Positions 56,596 to 64,000 of a stretch of DNA of 64,000 nt are shown here, piece after piece. The DNA is from Buxus sempervirens (Eukaryota; Streptophyta; Magnoliopsida; Buxales; Buxaceae). The notes beneath the pieces are model-generated. The model was not told the origin of the DNA. It did not search any database and saw only the letters and a program-made list of their open reading frames with translations. The stretch spans positions 60,385,197 through 60,449,196 of the forward strand of contig OX387184.1 in assembly GCA_947561395.2 (NCBI GenBank), read 5' to 3'. A program made the position numbers and the translations under genes. The stretch's first letter is position 1; each line of letters begins with the position of its first letter.

Positions 56596-59072
56596 CCCTA
56601 AAACATGCCGAATCGCTATATTCTTGAAAAATTCCGAAAATACCCTTTACCGTGTGGGCCCACCTTAGTGTCAGTATAATGAGCCAGTTTTTCTCGGACA
56701 AAGTGTCAGTCTTGTATTTTTTTTTTTTTGTGAATATTGCTGGATGCGAGTGCCATTTCCAAACCAAACCGAATAAACCAACAGGGTTTCCGGGTCACCT
56801 GGAAACCCAACATGGGACTTGGACCCTCGGTCTAACTTTATTTCCAGTGGGCCTTCCAACGGGGCCCACCCGGCCCAATAAACATGTATGCATGCAACTT
56901 AATCAAGATAAGCAAAATTAACTGATTAAACCGGGCGGGCCAAACCTAAGGCGGTCCACCCGAACCAGACTTGCGAAATTGATGCATGAATTGCGTGGTT
57001 TGGCCGAGACCAGGGGCAAGGGCCTACCGGGACCGCCAAAGCCCACCAACCGAACCAAGGAAGGGTGCAAACCCTAGCCTTCTGGTAACTTGGGCTTACA
57101 AGCCCTAATCAGGACTATGGGCCCCAAGCCCAGTGTCCAAACTCACTTTGGCAAATTAAAAAGATAAATCCAATAAAAATACTTGGCCACCATGTGGGCC
57201 CACCTTAGGGGCCCACAAACCAATCCGGCCCACCTTTTCATGGAAAACACTTAAAATTCAAAACTGAACCTAAAGTAAAATCAGTGCACTTAACCTAAGC
57301 CAAAAGGGCCCCCCCCTAGGATAGGCTGAGGCCCACAAGGGCACACGGGCTTGACAAAGCCCCCCAAGGACACCGTGGGCCCTCCAACGGGGCCCACCCA
57401 ACCAGACCTAGATCACCTAATTAATCAAGATAAAAGCAATTAGAGGGACCTACACCACTTTGGCGGTCCCGCCAGACTTAACCAAAACTGTGCATGTTGG
57501 AATAGGAATCGGATGAAACCAACTGAGTTGACTCAAACCAGGGAAACCATGGGACCTGTCTTTTGACGGGGCGAACCGGGGCGTCTACGGACTTCCCCGG
57601 ACCGTAACCGAGAACTTGCTTAGAATCTCAAGCCGCAAACCAAACCTTAATAGACAAAAACTTAGGCACTCAGGTGTCTGCCTGCACCCCATCAGGCAGT
57701 GGCGACTCCAAACAAATCCCGAGGCACGCATCGTTTTGCGTGCGCCTCGTCGTGCGGCCGAAATCAGGTGCCCACACCAGAGTAGGCCGGCATTGGATGA
57801 CAAAGTTCCTTGGTAGGCAGTCATTTCATAGTTCAGCGTCTATGTTGACCGGATTGTGTTCGAGGAGGCTTGGATGTCACTCCGGCATGTGAATTACACA
57901 ATATAAGTGAACTTCATGACATTGGCCACGTGTGTATGGTTTGTTATTGCTGTTTGGACTTTTGTATTATTCTATGTCACGCCCCAATCTTTGGTCATAT
58001 AAAATAGTACGATCGCAAAGCACCGAAACGTGACTTAAAGATACCAATAACACTAATTTTAAGAAATAACACCATTTCCAAGATGACAGTAATAATACCT
58101 AATGAAATCCAAGAAAATGTCTTCAACAACCCATCATAACATAAAATCTCAAATTAACAAACCCAATTGAAATAAGATGAATCCTTAATAATACGACATC
58201 TAGATCCAAAGATACTAATAATATTAAATTATTAACCATAGAACTTCAAGAACTTTCACTTAGGCTTCTTACAACTCTGGTCCTGCAACTGACCTGAAAT
58301 TGTTTATTTCCACAAATGGATGAGCTCACAGCCCAGTAAGAAGAATTACATTAATTTATATGAACTAATAATGTAAAATCTCTAGCCAATTAAGTTTAAA
58401 CATAACAAGTCTCATACTATGCATAGAATTGATATAATTAGATTTTTTTTTGCACGATAATTCATGATGTTCCACATTATATGCATTCAACATAAATATC
58501 ACAACAATTCATTCAAGTGCACAAGCATCAGTGTCAATTAATTATTTATTCTATTATGAAATACAAATTATGGGGGTTTTTATTCTAATGATTCTCATGT
58601 CAAATCTAACCAGAATTATGATCAAGCTCTTGGATCCCACTTTAATATAGCAGGGATCAGACTCTCATAAATTCCACGTGTACATCGTGGTTTTAGGGGC
58701 TTTCAACCCATGGGACACAAGCGCCCAACCTTATTTTCCATAAAATTTAGGGACTCAGACCCCAAGAACACAACTCATCACCAAGAAGGTCTTATTATAA
58801 TTATGAGAAACAAACCAGCATGAGTAGTTATAACAAAGATTTACAAGACAAAATAACTAAAATCATAACATGGTAAGATATAGCATAACATGTACTCTAC
58901 GATGGTACTATGTCATATTAAATAGTTTCAGAGTCAATATACATGTTAAAATTATAACCATGGTTGAAACTCTACATTCCCAAAGACTATGTGTAAGCAC
59001 CTCATTTTTGCGCTCCCAGAAAAACCAGAAATGCAAACCCTGGACAAAAAGTCAAACCCTGAGGGGTCAAAA

Positions 59073-59660
59073 GTTGAATTTTTGATCAAGTGAAAATTGG
59101 CCACTTCGCTATATGTCATTGGATAGAGAATCTCGACACGATTCTAACGCAACTGAGTTTGCAGGAATCAGAGTCCGGATGAAGGTTCTGCGGGCGGTCA
59201 AACTTGAGGGGAGCCAAAAGTTGACTTTCTACTAAAATCCGATCTAGATGCCTACCTCTAGGTCATTGGATAGAGGGCTCCGATACGATTCTAGCGCAAC
59301 TGAGTTTGCAGGAATCAGAGTCCGGATGAAGGTTCTACGGGCGATCAAACTTGAGGGGAGCCAAAAGTTGACTTTTTGCTAAAATCCGATCCAGATGCTT
59401 ACCCTTATATCATTAGATAGAGAATCGCGACACGATTCCAACGCAACTGAGTTTGCAGGAATCGGAGTCCGGATAAGGGTTCTGCGGGCGATCAAACTTG
59501 AAGGGAGCCAAAAGTTGACTTTTTGCTAAAATCCGATCCAGATGCCTACCCCTAGGTCATTGGATAAAGGGCTCTGATACGATTCTAACGCAACTAAATT
59601 TGCCCAGATCAGAGTTCGGATGGAGAAAATATGAGTTGTCAAAGTTTCTGAGCAGCAAAA
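59073..59660 (+). repeat. 147-bp tandem repeat, four copies (C2)
   Basis: AGTTGA-type starts at 59,073, 59,220, 59,367 and 59,514, exactly 147 bp apart. Same unit as in C1. Confidence 0.95.
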
Positions 59661-59884
59661 CCGGCAAACTGCGCACGTGGCAAAAAGCTGCACACGTGGC
59701 GAGTTGCGCAGGAAAATATCTAGGAGATCAAATCCGTAAATATCCAAATGTACGAAATATCCCAGGGACTAAATCTATAAAAATCTCGGAATATCGGATT
59801 AAACCAAAAATAACCAGGGACTAAATCCAAAAAAGTCGGATTTTCTGACCATCGAGCGGCCGCATTAAATGTTTTTTCATCATG

Positions 59885-59945
59885 TTGCCGCTCGCGCGAA
59901 CGTGGCAAGCGCGGTATGCGCTGAGCGCAAGCTGAGCGGATCCCC
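59885..59945. repeat. GC-rich motif tract upstream of C2 TATA
   Basis: GCCGCTCGCGCGAACGTGGC and GCGCTGAGCGCAAGCTGAGC; positionally equivalent to 55,555-55,622 in C1 but different in sequence. Confidence 0.6.
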
Positions 59946-59957
59946 CTTTTTCCTCGT

Positions 59958-59966
59958 CTATAAAAG
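59958..59966 (+). promoter_or_regulatory. TATA box of LTR C2
   Basis: CTATAAAAG followed by TCGCGCGAG, homologous in position to the C1 TATA. Confidence 0.75.
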
Positions 59967-60299
59967 TCGCGCGAGACTTCATTGCAAGAGGTTGGTGGTT
60001 TTTGGGTTCGGCATTTTTTGGTTGGCAGTTTTTGAGTTCGGCTTTCTTCCTGGTTAGGGCTTTCTTTTTTTCGTTGGCTTCTTCTTTGTCAGGTTCAGGT
60101 GGTCTTGACCACCATCTTCCCCAACAAACCAGACACTTCTTCCCCACCTTCCTCGGATCTTTCTTCCCATCCTCATCCTCATCTCTTGATACCCGAAGGA
60201 GAAGGAGGAGCTTGCTGGGTGAGCTCGAAGGAGGAGATTCCAGCCGCTACTGGAGCTTCAAAGGGGGAGCCTACCCACTCACTTCAGAAGGGTGTTTTA

Positions 60300-60515
60300 A
60301 CACTCAGCTCGCGTGAAGCTCGCGCGGAGCACTTTTGCATCCGCCGAGCTCGCGCCTAGCTTGTGCTGAGCTCATGCTGAGCTTCGCGCCTAGCTCGCGT
60401 GGAGCATTTTTTTGCATCCGCCGAGCTCGTGCGCGGATGCCCTTTTCATCGGTTTTCGGTCCGCCCAGCTCGCGCTGACCTCGCGCCTAGCGCTCGGAGG
60501 TCAGCGCATACCCTT
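60300..60515. repeat. GC-rich permuted-motif tract in C2
   Basis: Built from GAGCTCGCGCCTAGC, GCTCGCGTGGAGC and TTTTGCATCCGCC variants, ending GGTCAGCGCATACCC. Same place as the C1 tract but with different motif wording. Confidence 0.85.
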
Positions 60516-62102
60516 TTAAGGCCAAATTACTTTTTTTTTTGAAAAACCCGAAAGTGCCCTTTGCCCCCCGCACCCCCCAACCCCTTTGTTCGCCGCACGC
60601 TTAACTTGTTCCTTGGCGTGAGGAGGGGCCCCGAGTCCTTCCCCTTGGACCCAGTATAAGGAGCCAGTCTCTCCCTGACAAAGTGTCAATTTTGTGCATT
60701 TTCTGTGATTATTGCTATATGTGGGTATCATTTCCGAATCGAACCAAATAAACCAACGGGGTCTTTGGGTCACTCGGAAACCCAACTTGGGACATGGGCC
60801 ATCGGTCCAATTTTGTACATTAGTGGGCCTTCCAACAGGGCCCACCAAGCCCAATGAACACAATGGAATACATACATGTGAGTTAACCAAGATAAGTAAA
60901 TTAACTGATCAACCCGGGCAGGCCAAACCCCAAAAGCGGCCCACCCGAACCAAACTTGGTGAATTGATGTATGAAATGTGTGGTTTGGCCGAGACTAAGG
61001 GGCAAGGGCCTATCGGGCCCGCCAAAGCCCATGAACCAACCAAGTAAGGGTTCAAAACCCTAACTTCACATAACCTAGGCTTTCAAGCCCTAATCAGGAC
61101 TACGGGCTCCGAGCCCAGTGTCCCACCCATTTTTGGAAACTTAAGTACGATAAATCCAATAAATTACCTGGCCACTATGTGCGGCCCACCCAATGGGCCC
61201 ACAAATCGAACCGGCCCACTTTGCATGTAAATCAATTAATAATCCAACTTGAACTCCAAAATAAAATCAACTCATTGAACCAAAAATCCAAAGGGCCTCT
61301 CGGGCTCAGACTGAGGCCTACAATGGTACATGGGCTTGACCAAAGCCCTCCAAGGACACCGTGGGCCTTCCAACGGGGCCCACCCAACCAGACTCAGATT
61401 ACCTAAATTAATCAAGATAAAAGCAATTAAAGGGACCCACACCACTCAGGTGGTCCCGCCAGACTTAGCCAAAATGCATATCGGATTAGGAATCGGGTGA
61501 GACAAAAGTAAGCTGACTTAAACCAGGATAAACCTAAGGGACCCGTCACCCGACGGGGTGGACCGGGGTGTCTACGGACTTCCCCGGACCACAACCGAGA
61601 CCCTACTTAGAATCTTAAAAGCCGCAGACCCAAGCCTTAATAGACAAGATTAGGCACCCAGGTGTCCGCCTGCACTCTATCAGGCGGGTGGCGACTCCAA
61701 TTTCCCATTTTTACCCAGTGCGACACACCGAAGTCAGGCGCGCACACTATGTGCCATTAAAATGAATACCTGTGATTAAGAATAAAAGAAACAAATCGAA
61801 CTACGTGCCTAATATCTATTGGCATCAAGCCATGACTTCATAGCCATGAGACGTCATAAGAAGGTTGACCATGATGTGTTGAAGTGAAACTAATGCTTGA
61901 CAATAAAAGTATGTGACGTTATGGCATAAAACCTATCCACATCAATTAATGGTCTCATGGTTGTGTAATGAAAATGAGTTACCATGACCATGAGGCCATG
62001 CCATGTTATGAGAGAAAAATCCAGCCATGTGGTGTTAAAGAAAAGTAAGTAAACCATGGCATGGATGGTCAAGAGAAAAGCATACGTACAGATCACATGG
62101 GT

Positions 62103-62137
62103 TTTTTTTTGTTGTTGTTGTTGTTGTTGTTGTCTAC
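62103..62137. repeat. (GTT)n simple repeat
   Basis: The plus-strand view of the SINE tail: T-run then about seven GTT units. Confidence 0.95.
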
Positions 62138-62192
62138 AACCCAATCCTTCACATATCATCACGGGAAACGAACCAGCTTTATTAAGAAAACA
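62105..62192 (-). mobile_element. 5'-truncated tRNA-type SINE with 13-bp target duplication
   Basis: ATCACATGGGTTT occurs at 62,092-62,104 and again at 62,193-62,205. Between them, on the minus strand, lies a GGTTCGTTTCCC motif (B-box-like), then GGATTGGGTTGTAGA, then (CAA)n and an A-run. A tRNA-type B box, an A-rich simple tail and a perfect 13-bp duplication fit a truncated plant SINE. Confidence 0.8.
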
Positions 62193-63429
62193 ATCACATG
62201 GGTTTCTCTACACTCAACCCTCACTTACACACATGATATGCTGATAACTAACCTAGAATACAATGTCAGCCATTAAAATAACCCAACAACATATAAAATT
62301 TGTCAATAGTGCAATATTAAATAGGAAAAATATAAAGTAACACATACGTAATTAACTTTATAATAGCAACCATTCATAAAATCCTAAAGAATTTCTTCAA
62401 ACCCTAATAATTTCTTTTTATCTAAAGAAAATCTTACATGATTAATCATATAAAATAAAATAAAACCCTTACCTTAATCAAGCCCCAAATCTCTTAGGGT
62501 TTCTCCTATTCCTCTGTTTTTTCTTTATCTAATCCTCCTATAATTAGCATTGAAGAAATAGATAAATAAAATAATAATAAGAAACTTGGAAGGATGTATA
62601 GAGAAATTGAGAAAGGGACAAGGCTTACCTACGGTTTGTGTGTTTCTTGAGGAAGAGTAAAAGAAGCAAAAAGGGAAAAAGATTTGGAGAGTACGGTTTT
62701 GGTTCTTTTAGGGCAAAGGGACAAAAGGTTTTGCCTCTTTTAGGGCTTCTCCCCTTTTTTGTTTCATCTCTTTTAAAATGAAGGCTTGCTAATGTGTGTG
62801 TGCCACCAGGGAGGGTCCTACACTAGCACCAACTAAAATACCCAAATGGAATGACCCTTGACCAGTCAAAAGTTGACTAAGGTCAAAATTATATTTATTA
62901 TTGCTTTCTTTTGATCGGGTTTTTACATTCTACCATTGAGAACTTGTGATTTCTGAATTTATGACAACTCTTATTGTTTATTCGTGACATGTTTTAGAAC
63001 TGATATAAATTGTTTTCTTCATACATGTGTTACTTGCTGGGATATTTGTATCTCATTACGTTTGTTTTGTTTTGTTTTTCAGATACTCTCGGTGAGGACT
63101 CGCCTGTTGGGGTAGAGCTAGTTGATTACTATATATAGGGGAGAAGATTAATACTTTCGTTAGAGATTAGTAGGTTCTATTTCTGGTTTTGAACTTTGAA
63201 AGTTGTAATAGATTAACCTTAGTTGATATTCAGATTGGTTTAGAACATTTGATCTTCATGTTGATTAGATTTCCCATGCTTTAATGAATGAATCTATATT
63301 TTCGCATTCTGATGTTTTGTCCCATGTAATAAATGGAAGTGGTGAATTAAATGTGGGTCCATACATAACCCTCCGTGAGATGTGTTATATCTTTAGTGAA
63401 CAACACGGATTCGGGGCATTACACGCTTT

Positions 63430-64000
63430 CCAGGATGAGGATTTGCAGAAGCAAGCCAGCGTTGCTTTTCTCTGCTTCTCTCTTAGCGTAGAAGCAAGCC
63501 GTGGAGGAGGTTTTCTACTTTTCATCCTCGTCTCTTATCTTTTCTGAGGAGAATAAAAAACAGAAAAATCAAATGCCATTGACTTATTTTTTTGCATTCT
63601 TCATGGCATTGTGGGTCCATCAAGATTATAAAAAGAGCTTTGCCAAAAAAAAAAAAAAAATGGGGAAGAGAAGAGGTTTGCTTCTGTCTGATTGTTGCAA
63701 CAAACATTAGGACGTGAGATATGGGATTCTAGGTGTCCTTGTCATCCACCGCTGGCCTTTTCTCTACTTGTTAATCCTCACCCCAACTATCTTCTTTATT
63801 CATCTACTGATATGAGAAAGGAAAAAAAAATTGAAAATACTTTCGATCCAAATATCTTCAGCAGATGTGATTGTCAAAAGCTTTCCACGAGTAAGTAGGC
63901 GGAAAGCAAATCTAGGAATACGCAAGTCTTGATTTCGGGTAAGAAATCAGAGAAGGGAGTGCCGGACTCGCTGAAAATTGCCGGCGAATAAACCATGGTA
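63430..64000. other. Right flank of LTR D, unassigned
   Basis: This was adjacent to 52,279-52,550 before LTR D inserted. It contains a GAAGCAAGCC direct repeat (63,449 and 63,491) and an A-run at about 63,644-63,660. No complete gene is seen. Confidence 0.45.
63899..63991 (+). other. Weak terminal-exon-like frame
   Basis: After AGTAAGTAG the frame reads AESKSRNTQVLISGKK, then SEKGVPDSLKIAGE and a stop at 63,989. The amino acid composition is protein-like and GC content is higher than in surrounding sequence, but 30 codons and a poor pyrimidine tract make this very uncertain. No family recognised. Confidence 0.2.

Larger units (their letters stand above)
54350..57776 (+). mobile_element. Solo LTR C1, nested in D
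   Basis: Starts TGTAAGCACC at 54,350 and ends GGTGCCCACA at 57,776. It is flanked by CCAGA on both sides (54,345-54,349 and 57,777-57,781). Length 3,427 bp. Order: six 147-bp tandem repeats, CpG-rich promoter with TATA (55,629), U-rich leader, a segment unique to this copy (about 55,960-56,340), GC tract, then long R/U5-like sequence ending with CACTCAGGTGTCTGCCTGCA and GTGGCGACTCCA motifs. Same family as C2. Confidence 0.92.
58992..61746 (+). mobile_element. Solo LTR C2, nested in B
   Basis: Starts TGTAAGCACC at 58,992 and ends GGCGCGCACA at 61,746. Flanks are CTATG at 58,987-58,991 and 61,747-61,751. Length 2,755 bp. It is co-linear with C1 from end to end: 147-bp repeats (four copies), TATA at 59,958, GC tract, shared GTGGGCCTTCCAACGGGGCC and GTGGCGACTCCA blocks. 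It lacks the approximately 390-bp segment before the C1 GC tract. Confidence 0.92.
57975..62937 (-). mobile_element. Solo LTR B, nested in D, minus orientation
   Basis: On the plus strand it starts TGTCACGCCCC at 57,975 and ends GGGTTTTTACA at 62,937. Flanks are TTCTA at 57,970-57,974 and 62,938-62,942. Minus orientation is inferred from a purine-rich leader with donor CCGTAG|GTAAGC (62,629/62,628) and acceptor AACAATTTCAG before 58,293, all on the minus strand. Own length is about 2,203 bp without C2. No internal genes. Confidence 0.9.
52551..63424 (+). mobile_element. Solo LTR D, host of the nested cluster
   Basis: Begins TGTAAGATCCCGAAT at 52,551 and ends ATTCGGGGCATTACA at 63,424. The flanks are an identical CGCTT (52,546-52,550 and 63,425-63,429), the 5-bp duplication expected of LTR integration. 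The ends are imperfect inverted repeats. After removing nested C1 and B with their duplications, the LTR itself is about 2,474 bp. It has a TATA box (CATATAAATA, 52,891), a perfect donor CAG|GTAAGT at 53,113/53,114 and a perfect acceptor TTGTTTTTCAG before 63,083. No internal retroviral genes are present, so this is a solo LTR. Confidence 0.92.

Noticed and set aside
54431..59660. CRISPR-like array
   Set aside because: The 147-bp units are contiguous with no unique spacers, and the sequence is a plant LTR.
57975..63424. A single element from TGTCACGCCCC (57,975) to GGGGCATTACA (63,424)
   Set aside because: The flanking bases do not match. Pairing 57,975 with 62,937 (TTCTA) and 52,551 with 63,424 (CGCTT) gives perfect duplications for both.
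1..64000. tRNA, rRNA or other structured RNA genes
   Set aside because: I found no cloverleaf with paired A and B boxes and no rRNA motifs. The only B-box-like site is in the SINE at 62,105-62,192.

Overview
This is a piece of a flowering-plant nuclear genome, almost certainly from a gene-poor, repeat-rich chromosome region. The evidence is plant-type L1 LINEs (endonuclease, RT and C-terminal zf-RVT modules), a plant Ty1-copia element whose primer-binding site resembles the initiator-Met half-tRNA type, long TG...CA LTRs, a CACTA DNA element, a hAT-like MITE, and exon fragments of plant gene families (TAF7, autoinhibited Ca2+-ATPase, SEC14-like SFH). I cannot name the species. I see no complete, intact protein-coding gene; most open frames are chance or lie inside repeats.

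Layout. 1-4.0 kb: a nearly full ORF2 of a degenerate LINE (+), with stops, a frameshift and a mutated RT active site. 4.17-19.3 kb: a tandem array of a large monomer, long form about 1.8 kb at the edges and a short form of about 1.2-1.3 kb in the middle, invaded by two 5'-truncated LINEs. 19.3-32 kb: mostly featureless A/T-rich DNA holding a degraded minus-strand LINE (21.8-23.1 kb) and isolated exon relics: a TAF7 first exon with two stop codons (-), an ACA-type Ca2+-ATPase first exon (+), two consecutive SFH exons (+), and two weaker exon-like pieces. 32.1-38.4 kb: repeats, including two LTR-like arms lying back to back (ends at 32,552 and 38,397) around a roughly 25-bp minisatellite. 39.25-40.2 kb: another minus LINE. 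40.56-44.2 kb: a decayed Ty1-copia element, 5' LTR through part of RT, with a 206-bp microsatellite-bearing insertion in the RT active-site region. 44.2-50.0 kb: two more LTR-like segments, the second split by a 1.9-kb CACTA element with a clean 3-bp target duplication. 50.2-52.3 kb: a short tandem repeat, a LINE 3' end and a hAT-like MITE. 52.55-63.42 kb: a nested set of four solo LTRs, each bounded by TG...CA and a perfect 5-bp target duplication: D contains C1 and B; B contains C2 and a small SINE. C1 and C2 are one family and carry a 147-bp internal tandem repeat in different copy numbers. 63.4-64 kb: unassigned sequence with one weak exon-like frame at the very end.

The most unusual pattern is in the LTRs. 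At least seven, from more than one family, carry a short GC-rich, low-complexity permuted-motif tract roughly 350-950 bp downstream of the TATA-like promoter. Several also have a splice donor just upstream of the tract and an acceptor near the LTR 3' end, so the tract would lie in an intron of an LTR-driven transcript.
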